From Candidatus Rifleibacteriota bacterium (GTDB taxonomy: Bacteria > Riflebacteria > Ozemobacteria > Ozemobacterales > Ozemobacteraceae): a DNA stretch of 17,674 nt. Both the position numbers and the translations under genes were made by a program. The notes beneath the pieces are model-generated. The model was not told the DNA's origin. It worked only from the letters and a program-made list of their open reading frames with translations, and made no database searches. The DNA lies in assembly GCA_029560455.1 (NCBI GenBank), contig JAKQKW010000010.1:1-17674 (forward strand), in the 5' to 3' direction. The first letter of the stretch is position 1, and each line of letters starts with the position of its first letter. Positions 7,266-16,000 of the stretch are shown piece by piece.

Positions 7266-7379
7266 GTTCTGCAAACCAGCCTGGTTTGTGGTTGTAAACC
7301 GGTTTCTCTGGTGGTTTTCCCGGTTTGCGGCCAGTTCGCGAAATCACCCCGGACATCACGCCTTTAAGGATTTTTCTGA
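7266..7379 (+). other. Structured 5' leader of the RRM protein gene
   Basis: The predicted leader has two AAACC elements (7273-7277, 7296-7300) and GGTTT elements at 7283-7287, 7301-7305 and 7322-7326, plus GGTTTT at 7313-7318. They give mutually exclusive stems. One is local, CAAACCAG (7272-7279) with CTGGTTTG (7281-7288). One is a longer-range GCAAACC (7271-7277) with GGTTTGC (7322-7328), and another pairs AAACCGG (7296-7302) with CCGGTTT (7320-7326). The RBS AAGGA (7366-7370) lies nine bases before the ATG. A cold-shock or autoregulatory leader is possible but inferred. Confidence 0.55.
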
Positions 7380-7775
7380 ATGAACATTTACGTTGGTAAC
7401 CTGCCCTACAGTGCAACCGAAGAACAGCTCAAAAACATGTTTGGTCAGTACGGTGAAGTAACAAGCGCGAGCATCATCAAAGATCGCGATACCGGCAGAT
7501 CAAAAGGTTTCGGGTTTGTTGAAATGCCTGACAATTCAGCCGCCGAAGCAGCCATCCAGGCTCTGAACGAAGCAGACATGAACGGTCGCAACCTGAAAAT
7601 CAACCAGGCTCGCCCCAAAGAAGCCCGCAGTGACAGCAGACCCCGCGGTGGCGATCGCGGCGGCTATCGCAGCGACAATAGAGGCGACAGAGGTGGTCGC
7701 GGCGGTTACAACGATCGCGATGATTACGACGATAAAGGCGACCGCGGCTATCGCGGTGGCAGAGATCGCTATTAA
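7380..7775 (+). CDS. RRM-domain RNA-binding protein with Gly/Arg/Asp-rich tail
   Basis: This 131-residue protein has one N-terminal RNA recognition motif (1-78) and a disordered RG/DRGG-rich tail (about 79-131). The RNP2 motif is IYVGNL (3-8) and the RNP1 motif is KGFGFVEM (42-49), with aromatic residues in the RNA-stacking positions. This architecture is that of the bacterial/cyanobacterial Rbp glycine-rich RNA-binding proteins, which bind mRNA and often respond to cold. The tail, with repeated GDRGG and GGYR units, could bind RNA nonspecifically or drive condensation. The gene is monocistronic, with a strong promoter, a long leader and its own terminator. Confidence 0.93.
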   Translation: MNIYVGNLPYSATEEQLKNMFGQYGEVTSASIIKDRDTGRSKGFGFVEMPDNSAAEAAIQALNEADMNGRNLKINQARPKEARSDSRPRGGDRGGYRSDNRGDRGGRGGYNDRDDYDDKGDRGYRGGRDRY

Positions 7776-7790
7776 TCCAGCTTAAACTGG

Positions 7791-7819
7791 CCGCCCCGCC
7801 GCAAGGCAGGGCGGTTTTT
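7791..7819 (+). terminator. Rho-independent terminator of the RRM gene
   Basis: CCGCCCCGCC (7791-7800) pairs with GGCAGGGCGG (7805-7814) with one mismatch, over a GCAA tetraloop, followed by TTTTT (7815-7819). It lies 15 bp after the RRM stop and abuts the end of the convergent GNAT gene. The minus-strand side lacks a T tract, so it acts mainly on the plus strand. Confidence 0.88.
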
Positions 7820-8274
7820 CATTTTAGCACATAAACCATTTCGCGGTGTACAATACCAGCCTCGACAAATTCGGCACCAAACGCCACGAAACCCATCGCC
7901 GCATACCAGGCCTCAACCTGTTTCTGCGCATGAATGAGCACCTGCCGGCAACCGGCCTTGCTCTGCGCCTGCCGCAGCAGCTCAGTCACAATCAGATTGC
8001 CAAGACCTCGACCGCGAAACGCCTTTAAAACTGCAACCCGGCCAAGCCGAATCGTCGCACGTTCCTGCGGGTCAGGGAAAATGCGCCCGGTGCCGGCAGG
8101 TTCACCGCCAATCTTAAGCAACACGTGTGTAGCAATCGCGTCAAACTCATCACGTTCCAGCTCGACCGGCACCCGCTGCTCCTCAACAAAAACCGCGGTG
8201 CGAATCTGCATCGCCTGCGAAAATTCCGGCGCCAGACCGAAAAAACTTGTGACGGTCACCTCAGATTGCTTCAA
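7819..8274 (-). CDS. ElaA-like GNAT N-acetyltransferase (TTG start)
   Basis: This small acetyl-CoA-dependent N-acetyltransferase has about 151 residues with the start chosen here. The acetyl-CoA loop RGRGLG is at residues 87-92. The IRTAVFVEEQRVP segment near the N terminus and the AWYAAMGF segment in the C-terminal half are typical of the ElaA/YjcF GNAT subgroup. I chose TTG at 8274 because GGAGG (8284-8280) lies five bases upstream. An in-frame TTG at 8292 would add six residues but has no good RBS, and there is no ATG alternative. It follows the antiporter gene by 23 bp and is probably co-transcribed. The acceptor substrate is unknown. Confidence 0.87.
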   Translation of the reverse strand: MKQSEVTVTSFFGLAPEFSQAMQIRTAVFVEEQRVPVELERDEFDAIATHVLLKIGGEPAGTGRIFPDPQERATIRLGRVAVLKAFRGRGLGNLIVTELLRQAQSKAGCRQVLIHAQKQVEAWYAAMGFVAFGAEFVEAGIVHREMVYVLK

Positions 8275-8297
8275 TTTCGCCTCCCGGCTCAAGCCGC

Positions 8298-9695
8298 TCA
8301 GTCTCGCGCATCCTCATGCACTGCCGGTTCCATACTAATGCCGGTATAACCGTAAATAATCGAAATAACCGGGTTTATCAGGTTCAGAAATGCATAGGGC
8401 AGATAGGCAAATGGGTGAATGCCCAAAGCCGTTGCCATAAAGGCCCCGCAGGTATTCCATGGAACCAGCGGCGAAGTGAGAGTGCCGAAGTCTTCAAGAC
8501 AACGTGACAGATTTTTCGGTGCCAGCCCCTTTTCTTCGAAGGCATCTTTGTAAATACGACCAGGTATGACAATCGAAAGATACTGGTCGCCCGCCGCCAG
8601 ATTGCAGAAAACACAGGTAAAAAACGTAGCCACTACCATCGAGCCGGTAGAATGGGCATAGGTCAAAATTCTCAGGGCGATAGAATGCAGCATCCCGGAG
8701 CTTTCCATGACCCCGCCAAGGGAAAGGGCGATCATGATCAGCGAAATCGTGCCCATCATGCTTTCGAGACCTCCGCGGGTAAGCAACTTGTCAACTGCTG
8801 CGACCCCGGTTTCAGAAACAAAACCCGAATGTGCTGCCTTGATGATTGCCGCCATCCCGGCATTCTGAAAGATTGCCGCGAACAGACCACCGAGCACCAC
8901 CCCGCCGAATAACCCTGGCAGAGCGGGTGTACGCATTATCACCATTCCGATAACCAGAATCGGCGGAATCAGCAGCCAGATATTGATTGCGAAATTTTTT
9001 GCCAGCGTGTCGAGAATCGTGTTGATACCGGCAACGTCAAGCTCTTTGCCCGCGAAACTCATACCCATGAACGCATAAATCACACATGCGATCAGCATGC
9101 TCGGGCCGGTTGTCCAGACCATGTGCCTGACATGATCGAACAGTTTCGCACCGGTCATTGCCGGCGCCAGATTCGTCGTGTCTGAAAGCGGCGACATCTT
9201 GTCACCAAAATAAGCACCAGAAATGATGGCCCCCGCCACCATGCTGGCCGGAATGCCAAGACCTGCGCCAACTCCCATCAAAGCGATACCGACGGTGGCT
9301 GCAGTGGTCCAGGAACTGCCGGTTGCAAGGGAAACTATGGCGCAGATAATACAGGTTGCCACCAGAAAAATACCTGGTGAAATAATCTTCAGGCCATAGT
9401 AAATCATCGCCGGAACAATGCCCGCAAGCACCCAGACGCCGATAATGCAACCAATAATCATCAGAATCAGAATCGACTGCATGCCCATGCCGATCGTGTT
9501 CAGAATGCCCTTTTCGATTTCTGCCCACGAAAAACCTGAGCGTATGGCAACAACCGCAGCAAAAGCCGCGGTCAGAAGAATCGGAATATGCGGCGAGGCA
9601 CCGAAATACATCAAACCGCCGACCAGAGATATGATAAGAAAAATTATGACCACCAGGGCCCGTGAAAACGACATTCTGCCCATACCCTGTTCCAT
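8298..9695 (-). CDS. NhaC-family Na+/H+ antiporter
   Basis: This is a polytopic inner-membrane antiporter of 465 residues from the chosen start. The signature GAYFGDKMSPLSDTTN (from about residue 160) is diagnostic of the NhaC family, and ATGSSWTTAATVG precedes it. I take the ATG at 9695, as GGGAG (9706-9702) lies six bases upstream. A longer reading from 9764 would add 23 poorly conserved residues and an unlikely non-ATG start. Family members exchange Na+ for H+, and some, like B. subtilis MleN, couple malate uptake to lactate export, so the true substrate is open. It forms a probable two-gene unit with the GNAT gene. Confidence 0.9.
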   Translation of the reverse strand: MEQGMGRMSFSRALVVIIFLIISLVGGLMYFGASPHIPILLTAAFAAVVAIRSGFSWAEIEKGILNTIGMGMQSILILMIIGCIIGVWVLAGIVPAMIYYGLKIISPGIFLVATCIICAIVSLATGSSWTTAATVGIALMGVGAGLGIPASMVAGAIISGAYFGDKMSPLSDTTNLAPAMTGAKLFDHVRHMVWTTGPSMLIACVIYAFMGMSFAGKELDVAGINTILDTLAKNFAINIWLLIPPILVIGMVIMRTPALPGLFGGVVLGGLFAAIFQNAGMAAIIKAAHSGFVSETGVAAVDKLLTRGGLESMMGTISLIMIALSLGGVMESSGMLHSIALRILTYAHSTGSMVVATFFTCVFCNLAAGDQYLSIVIPGRIYKDAFEEKGLAPKNLSRCLEDFGTLTSPLVPWNTCGAFMATALGIHPFAYLPYAFLNLINPVISIIYGYTGISMEPAVHEDARD

Positions 9696-9852
9696 TGAAA
9701 TCTCCCTGCACGCAAGTATTTGATTTAACTCTGTAATGATAAATGCACAAACGCCGTCAACCAAACATTTTCTTATTTTTCTCTTTTTCTTCTCTGATCA
9801 ATTATCTGCATTAACCATGCAAAATTGCTGTTCCCCAAACAACTCCAGGTAT
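9696..9852. other. Intergenic region before the antiporter gene
   Basis: No gene is seen in this half of the gap between the antiporter and tetR. The minus strand has a TTGACG (9760-9755) that could be a -35 for the antiporter, but its -10 partner (CATTAC at 16 bp, ATTACA at 17 bp) is weak. A long pyrimidine-rich tract (about 9767-9798 on plus) gives the minus strand a purine-rich stretch of unknown meaning. Confidence 0.4.
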
Positions 9853-9880
9853 TTGTCCCAGAAACACGGGATTTTATAAT
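9853..9880 (+). promoter_or_regulatory. Upstream candidate promoter (P1) of the tetR efflux operon
   Basis: TTGTCC (9853-9858) with a 16-bp spacer precedes a perfect TATAAT (9875-9880). It would start near 9887, giving a leader of about 90 nt that reads across the operator. It may serve as a second, tandem promoter with P2. Confidence 0.5.
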
Positions 9881-9904
9881 GCACCGGTAATGCTATGGGT
9901 GCTA

Positions 9905-9933
9905 TTGACATTTTTTGATCTTTCAGCTAAAAC
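9905..9933 (+). promoter_or_regulatory. Operator-proximal promoter (P2) of the tetR efflux operon
   Basis: A perfect -35 TTGACA (9905-9910) is followed at 17 bp by TAAAAC (9928-9933). The predicted transcription start (about 9940) falls inside the palindrome at 9935-9950, so a bound repressor would block initiation. Confidence 0.7.
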
Positions 9934-9934
9934 G

Positions 9935-9950
9935 GACTGACTAGTCAGTC
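9935..9950. promoter_or_regulatory. Palindromic TetR operator
   Basis: GACTGACTAGTCAGTC is a perfect 16-bp palindrome immediately downstream of the -10 of P2 and 27 bp before the tetR ATG. Its position and symmetry are those of an autorepression operator for the divergently placed dimeric helix-turn-helix domains of TetR-family proteins. Binding by the encoded regulator is an inference. Confidence 0.8.
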
Positions 9951-9977
9951 TCGCATTTTTTTTGAAAGATTTATTAA

Positions 9978-10553
9978 ATGGCACGCAAACCAACCAAAAA
10001 AGATCTGCTGCTCGAAGCCGGCCTCGATATTTTCTACGAAAAAGGCTTCGAGCGCACCACGATTGACGACATCGTCAGTCGCGCCAATTGTGGCAAAGGC
10101 ACATTTTATCGCTACTTTATCGGTAAGGAAGCCCTTTTTGAAACCCTCGAAAACCGCTTTCGCGATTACCTTCTTGCTGAACTCGAAAGCAGCTGCCCAT
10201 ATACCATGCCACCCGCCGATTTCATGCAGGCGGCCATGCAGACCACGATCAGGGTTTTTAAACAGCACCAGCGCCTCGGCCTCGTAAAATTCGCCCGCGA
10301 CCAGCAGACTGGTGACCGCACTGCGAACTGCCACCCGAAACACCTGCCCAGCATTGCCTATCTGCACAAATACCTGCAGCAACAGATCGAAATGGGCAGA
10401 ATCAAGCCATTCAAACCCGAGGCCATAACCTCGACCCTGTTTGGCGCCGCGCATTTCTATCTTTTCCGTGACTACAAACTCGGCCTTCCGGCCACCGCCC
10501 AGGAACTCGAAGAAACCGTCGAAATCATTCTCAAGGGAGTACTGCCACAATGA
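9978..10553 (+). CDS. TetR/AcrR family transcriptional regulator
   Basis: This 191-residue repressor has an N-terminal helix-turn-helix (about 25-48) with TTIDDIVSRANCGKGTFYRY, the standard TetR_N pattern, and an all-helical C-terminal ligand-binding half with no recognisable ligand signature. The ATG at 9978 has only a weak upstream GAAAG. Its stop overlaps the start of the TolC-like gene as ATGA. It is the first gene of the efflux operon, so it probably represses its own synthesis and that of the pump until a ligand binds. Several TetR-family regulators use operators of similar length and symmetry. Confidence 0.92.
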   Translation: MARKPTKKDLLLEAGLDIFYEKGFERTTIDDIVSRANCGKGTFYRYFIGKEALFETLENRFRDYLLAELESSCPYTMPPADFMQAAMQTTIRVFKQHQRLGLVKFARDQQTGDRTANCHPKHLPSIAYLHKYLQQQIEMGRIKPFKPEAITSTLFGAAHFYLFRDYKLGLPATAQELEETVEIILKGVLPQ

Positions 10554-11908
10554 TTCACCGCAAACTGATTCCCACCCTCGTGCTTTTCTGCCTGCATCTT
10601 ACAGCGGGCTGGTCGGCCAATCTTGCAGAACTTGCACAGACGGCACTTTCACGCAATCTCAGTCTGCAGATCTCTGACCTCGAAATTGAACAGAGCTTTA
10701 TTGAAGAAAAAAAAGCATTCAACGCCCTTATTCCAGACGTTAATTTCAACGTCAGCAAAACCCACAAGGATTTTAAGGACGATTACCAGAAAAAAAGCCC
10801 GGCCAGCATCGATAACATGCTGAGCTACTCGCTCAAGCTTACCCAGAGCTACCCCGGTCTGGGCCGGATTCCGATGATTCAGCGCGAAATCACCGCCCTG
10901 AAATCAGACATGAAGAAAACCTACAAGGAAAACCAGAAAATCAAGGTATTGCGCGATCTGACCCGCATCTACTTCAAGATGGTGCGCGATCAGGAACTGA
11001 TGAAAATTCACGAAACCGACCTGATTCTGATCGCCGCACTGATGAAAGTTGCCAAACTGAACGAAGAACTCGGACTGGTGCTGCGCAACGATATTCTCAG
11101 AATCGAAGTTGAGCAGCTGAATTCAAACTCAGAACTGGTAAAGGCCCGCAACAGCTTTGGTGACCTAAAATACGATCTCGCCGCCGTTCTCGACATTCAG
11201 AACCCTGAAGAAATCAAGCTCGACCTGGCGAAGGGCCTCAGATTCTCGCCGGCCAGTCACACTACCGAAAGCCTGCTTCCCGACCTCTTCAAGATTGATA
11301 ATGACATCAACCTCGCCCGCACCGACCTGCAGATTCTCAATAAAACGGTAAGGTCGGCCCGCAGTGCTAATCTGCCAACTCTGACCATCGATGCTTCATA
11401 CAATCATGGGCGTAAGATCGGCCCGATAGAGGGTACCCGCGACTTCGCCACCACTTTTATTCTCAGCACGCCTGTCTATAACGGCAACGACATTGAAAAT
11501 GCCGTCAGACTCGCGCAGAAGTCTGAAGAAATCGTAAAACTTCGCATCCAGGACCTCTCGAACACCAAAAAAGCATTGCTCGAAAAGGCAGTGGCCGACT
11601 ACAACGAAGCCCTCGCCCGCATCAGCTTCGCCGAAAAGATGGTCGAACAGAGCATCGAAAATATGCGCATCGTTTTTACCCGCTATCAGGAAGGGGCCTC
11701 GTCGATCGTCGAACTTATCGATGCTCAGCGCCTGCTGACCAACTCTTCTCAGACTGCCATCAAAGCCTTCTACGACGAGCGTGAGCGCCTCGCCGAAATC
11801 CTGCTGCTGCTGCACCGCTTCGATGAACTGTTCAATCTCGACCAGAACGCCTCGGTTCTCAACACCGACTTTCTCATGCAAACCCTGAAACTTGGAGAAA
11901 ATAAATGA
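10550..11908 (+). CDS. TolC-family outer-membrane efflux channel
   Basis: This 452-residue protein has a Sec signal peptide (about 1-22, ending GWSA) and two OEP repeats rich in long amphipathic helices. The C-terminal repeat contains YQEGASSIVELIDAQRLL, the conserved turn region of TolC-family proteins. It forms a trimeric outer-membrane barrel and periplasmic tunnel that receives substrates from the adaptor and pump. No lipobox cysteine is seen. It is coupled to tetR by ATGA and to the adaptor by a second ATGA (11905-11908). The gene is complete. Confidence 0.93.
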   Translation: MIHRKLIPTLVLFCLHLTAGWSANLAELAQTALSRNLSLQISDLEIEQSFIEEKKAFNALIPDVNFNVSKTHKDFKDDYQKKSPASIDNMLSYSLKLTQSYPGLGRIPMIQREITALKSDMKKTYKENQKIKVLRDLTRIYFKMVRDQELMKIHETDLILIAALMKVAKLNEELGLVLRNDILRIEVEQLNSNSELVKARNSFGDLKYDLAAVLDIQNPEEIKLDLAKGLRFSPASHTTESLLPDLFKIDNDINLARTDLQILNKTVRSARSANLPTLTIDASYNHGRKIGPIEGTRDFATTFILSTPVYNGNDIENAVRLAQKSEEIVKLRIQDLSNTKKALLEKAVADYNEALARISFAEKMVEQSIENMRIVFTRYQEGASSIVELIDAQRLLTNSSQTAIKAFYDERERLAEILLLLHRFDELFNLDQNASVLNTDFLMQTLKLGENK

Positions 11909-12993
11909 AACCTCGAATCATCGCCTGCCTTTTCTCTCTGCTGTTTGCCTCTGTCGCCTCTTTCGGCCAAACCAGCGTCGTAACCGTCAAACCACAGTCA
12001 GGAACCATAAGAAAACTGCTGCAGTTCACCGGCGAAACCAGACCAGTTGTAGAAGCCTACGCCGCCGCCGATGTCAACGGCCCGGTTTCACAGATAATGG
12101 TCGAAGACGGGCAAAAAGTCGCACTCGGTCAGCCACTCGGCAAAATCGACGATATCCGCTTCGCCATCACCCTACGTCAGATGGAAGCCGCTCTTGAGCG
12201 CGCCAAACAGCAGCTGCAGGATGACGAAAAAGACTACGAACGCAACAAAACCCTCTTCGACAACAAGGCAATCACTCAGAAAAGCCTCGACGCCGCCCTG
12301 ACCAACTACATCAAGGGCAAAACCACGGCAAAGCAGGCTCAGGCAGATTATGACAAGGCCAAGCTCGATCTCGACCGCTGTATCATCAGAGCGCCAATCG
12401 CAGGCTATTGTGTCGACCGCTCGATTGAACTCGGCCAGGCGATGGCCCGCGGCCAGAATATGGGTAAGATCATTGATCTCGACGACATCTACGTCGACGC
12501 CCGCATCCCCGAATCTGAAATCAGAAATATCAGAAAGGGCCAGAAATGTCTTATTGAAGACAAATACGAAGGTGTCGTCGAGCACATCGACCTCTATGCC
12601 GATAACTCGCGCTCTTTCAAAGTGCGCATAAGAGTGAAAAACCCCGATCTGTTTTTCCGCGGCAATATGTTTGTTAAAGGCAGTATCACCCTCGAACAGT
12701 TCGATAACGCGCCGCTTTTTCCGTCACAGGCCATTCGTAACTTCCGTGGCGACCTGTATGTATTCACCGTCAAAAATGGCAAGGCGCTTCGCAATAAAAT
12801 CAACCTGATTGCCCAGGAAGGCGAATCAAGCTATGCCGACCAGATAAATCTCGACAGCGAAATCATCACCGTCGGCCAGGACAGCCTCGATAACGGCAGT
12901 GAGGTAATTGTCAGAAACAATGGTAATGGTAATGGTAATGGCAACGGTAATGGGCAACAGAAGCCGGCCACCGGCGATGCTGCCAGCAAGTGA
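11905..12993 (+). CDS. RND periplasmic adaptor (membrane fusion protein)
   Basis: This 362-residue HlyD/AcrA-type adaptor joins the pump to the channel. A Sec signal peptide (about 1-22) lacks a lipobox, so it is not lipid-anchored like AcrA. The first lipoyl half is at about 58-82 (VNGPVSQIMVEDGQKV), a coiled-coil hairpin at 88-156, and the second lipoyl half at 159-180 (CIIRAPIAGYCVDRSIELGQ), followed by beta-barrel and membrane-proximal domains. Its tail has six Asn-Gly pairs (339-350), encoded by a hexanucleotide repeat, followed by a QQKPATGDAASK end. It lies between the TolC gene and the RND gene. Confidence 0.94.
   Translation: MKPRIIACLFSLLFASVASFGQTSVVTVKPQSGTIRKLLQFTGETRPVVEAYAAADVNGPVSQIMVEDGQKVALGQPLGKIDDIRFAITLRQMEAALERAKQQLQDDEKDYERNKTLFDNKAITQKSLDAALTNYIKGKTTAKQAQADYDKAKLDLDRCIIRAPIAGYCVDRSIELGQAMARGQNMGKIIDLDDIYVDARIPESEIRNIRKGQKCLIEDKYEGVVEHIDLYADNSRSFKVRIRVKNPDLFFRGNMFVKGSITLEQFDNAPLFPSQAIRNFRGDLYVFTVKNGKALRNKINLIAQEGESSYADQINLDSEIITVGQDSLDNGSEVIVRNNGNGNGNGNGNGQQKPATGDAASK
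12919..12954 (+). repeat. Hexanucleotide tandem repeat (AATGGT-type) encoding Asn-Gly tail
   Basis: There are six in-frame 6-bp units: three identical AATGGT, then AATGGC, AACGGT and AATGGG. They encode (NG)6 in the C-terminal tail of the adaptor. Slippage would add or remove Asn-Gly pairs without shifting the frame, so it is a length variation rather than an on/off switch. Confidence 0.85.
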
Positions 12994-13008
12994 ACCTGAA
13001 AGAGTAAT

Positions 13009-16000
13009 ATGAGCATACCAAGAACATCAATCAATCGCCCTATTTCGGTTACCATGCTGATGCTTGGCATGGCACTGATTGGCTTCGGTGCCTTTCTTAC
13101 CTTTAACGTCGCGCTTTTCCCGAATATCGATATTCCGGTCGCTTTCGTGCAGGCCCCCTACCCCGGCGTCGATCCGGCCGAAATCGAAACCATCGTCACC
13201 AAAAAGCTCGAAGACGAAATCAACTCGGTCGAAAACATCGACAAAATCGAATCATACTCAGCCGAAGGCTATTCACAGACCGTAATCAACTTTAAATTCG
13301 GCACCGACCTCGATCTGGCCGCTGTCGACCTGCGCGCTAAAGTCGACCAGGCCAAGCGCAACCTGCCCCGCGACATGGAACAGGTAACGGTTTCGAAGGT
13401 CGACATCAACGCTTTTCCGGTTCTGAACATTGCTCTGGGCGGGAACTATGACCTCGTCGAACTGCGTCGTATCGCCGACCGCGAGATCAAACCAGCGTTT
13501 CAGCAGATCAGCGGCGTCGCCAACGTTGAAGTCAAGGGCGGCCTGCAGCGCGAAATCAGGGTTAAAATCAGCCCTGAACGCATGCTCGCCTATGAACTGA
13601 CCATTGACGACGTAATCACCGCCGTCAACAAAGACAACCAGAACACTCCGCTTGGCAACATCAACGAAGGTTCATTCAAATACCTGCTGCGCTCCGAAGG
13701 TCAGGTCAAAAACCCGCAGCAGCTTGGCACCATCATCATCAAGGAAATCAACCGTCGGCCGATCTATCTCTCAGAAATCGCCACCATCGACGATCAATAC
13801 AAAGAAATCGAATCAACCTCGCGCATCAACGGCCAGCCTTCGGTTACTCTCGAAATCAAGAAAACCGCCGACGCCAACCCGGTTCTCATATCCGATGCAG
13901 CTCAAAACCTGATTCCCAAGCTTGTAGAAAAATATAAGGGTCGCCTGACCATCACCGTTGGCAACGACCAGACCGGCTTTATCAGAGACACGATTCAGAT
14001 GGTCAAAGATAACGCTCTCATCGGCGGCATGCTTGCCATAATCGTTCTGTTCATCTTTCTGCAGAACTACCGCTCGACCATCATTATCGGAACCAGCATT
14101 CCCTTGGCCATCGTTTCAACCTTCGGCTTTCTGTCATTCCATGAAGACATCTCTCTCAACCTCATGACCCTTGGCGGTCTCGCGCTTGGCATCGGTATGA
14201 TGGTCGACAACGCCATCGTCGTCATGGAAAACATCTACCGTTTCTATGCAGAAAACCCGCAGGGAGACCGCATAGAGCTGGCTACCAAAGCTTCTGAAGA
14301 AGTTTTCATGCCGGTCCTTGCTTCAACCGCTACCACAGTCGCAGTTTTTCTGCCGATCGGTTTCGTTCCGGCAGTTGTTGGCGAAATCTTCTTCAACATG
14401 TCACTGGCAATCATCTATTCGCTGCTGGCGTCACTTCTGGTGGCAATCACCTTTCTGCCGATGCTTTGTTCGAGATTTCTCGTTCTTGATGGTCTTTTCA
14501 TTGAAACCATCATCGTAAGAATGTATAGAGCCCTGGTTCAATGGGCGCAGAAACACCCGCTCAAATCTGTCACGGCCTTTATCAGTCTGTTCTCTCTTCC
14601 GGCGCTCGGGTTCTATTTTGGCTTGAACAACCCGGCAGTTATCAGGCTGCTTGAAAAAACGCCTCTGGCCGGGCATTCCTTCAACCCCGGGTTTGACAGT
14701 CTTCTCGCTTCGGCAGCGATTATTCTGACCATTCTGCTGCTGCCTCTTTTAATCGCCGCCCTCTTCAAAGCATTTAATTTTCTCACCGCAAAAATCCTCT
14801 TTCCGATAATTGACGGCCTGATCATGAATGTGCTCCGGCGCATCTATCTTCAGGTTCTGAAATCTCTTCTGAAACACTGGTATCTGCGCCTCGCCTACTG
14901 CCTGGCAATTCTGGCTGTATTTCTTCTGGCAATATTCAATCAGCCGGCGATGAGCTTTTTCCCAGACATGGACCGCGGTGAAATGACTATCGAATTCGAA
15001 ACTCCCGAAGGCACCAGCGTCGAAAAAACCGACGAAATCACGAAGCAGATCGAAACTGCCCTTCTGCAAATCCCCGAAATCAGCAAGGTCATCACCAACT
15101 CAGCCGTCGGCAAAGGCACCCTGGCGGTTAAACTGACCCCCAAAAGCGAACGTACCAAAGCGACAAAAGATATTATCGACATGGTTCGCCCGCAGGTGGA
15201 TATTATTCCAGGCATCCGCACCATCGACTATAAAGAACCGAAAATGGGCAAACCTTCGCGCGGTAAGTCGATTCAGATCGAAATCATGGGCGATGACTTC
15301 GAAGTTATCGAAGAAATCTGCCTGCAGGTCTACGAGCGCATCAAAGACATTCCTGGCCTTAAAGATCTCGAAAATGGCATCAAAACCGGGCGACCCGAAT
15401 TCAGACTCGTTTTTGACCGCGAAAAGATTCGTGATATGGGCCTCAGTCTGGTCAAGATTGCCGAAATGGCCCGCAGCCATGTTTATGGTACCCTCGCCGG
15501 CAAATACCGCGAAAACAACGACGAATTCGACATTCGTGTCGAAGCCGCCGATCTCGCAAAAGATAAAATCGCCAAACTCAAAGACCTCGAAATCTCGCTC
15601 GAAAAAGGCAAGTTCATCAAGCTCGGCCAGGTGGCGAAATTTATGCCGGCAACCGGTTACAGTGTCATTGAGCGCAAAAATATTGCGCGCCGCCTGATTG
15701 TTCAGGCTAACCCTGATGAACGACCCATCGGCGCCATTACCAACGACATCAACGAAAAGATCAAAGACATCAAAATGCCCCCGGGCTACGTCATCAACTT
15801 CGGCGGCGAAAACGAAGAAATGGTCAAGGCCTTCCAATACCTTGCCGTCGCGCTGCTGGCATCGGTTCTGCTTGTCTATATGATCATGGCTTCTCAGTTT
15901 GAATCTCTGCTTTACCCTTTCCTGATAATGTTCACGATCCCACTCTCGTATATCGGCGTTGTAACCGGCCTGAGGGTTATGGGCTTTGCTTTCAGTGTCA

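Noticed and set aside
7063..7380. Possible purine riboswitch before the xanthine/urate-type permease
   Set aside because: I looked for the conserved three-way-junction core on the minus strand and found neither core sequence nor the paired loops, nor a following terminator.
7126..7383. An 85-codon plus-strand frame before the RRM gene
   Set aside because: It runs across the near-consensus promoter and leader of the RRM gene and overlaps its start. The Trp/Phe-rich product has no recognisable domain, although GGAGG-like sequence near its start made it worth a look.
8274..8292. Upstream TTG at 8292 as the start of the GNAT gene
   Set aside because: It lacks a good ribosome-binding site, while the TTG at 8274 has GGAGG five bases upstream.
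9945..10550. A 201-codon open frame on the minus strand opposite tetR
   Set aside because: It lies entirely antisense to a clear TetR gene, has no RBS or known domain, and its residue pattern (Phe/Gly/Val/Glu rich) is that of a reverse-strand shadow of GAA/TTC-rich coding DNA.
12919..12954. Hexamer repeat as an on/off phase-variation switch
   Set aside because: The unit is 6 bp, so gain or loss of a unit never changes the reading frame. Only tail length would change.
15100..15837. A 245-codon open frame on the minus strand inside the RND gene
   Set aside because: It is a shadow of the RND pump, whose conserved family motifs fix the plus-strand reading. The antisense product is unnaturally rich in Phe, Asp and Val.
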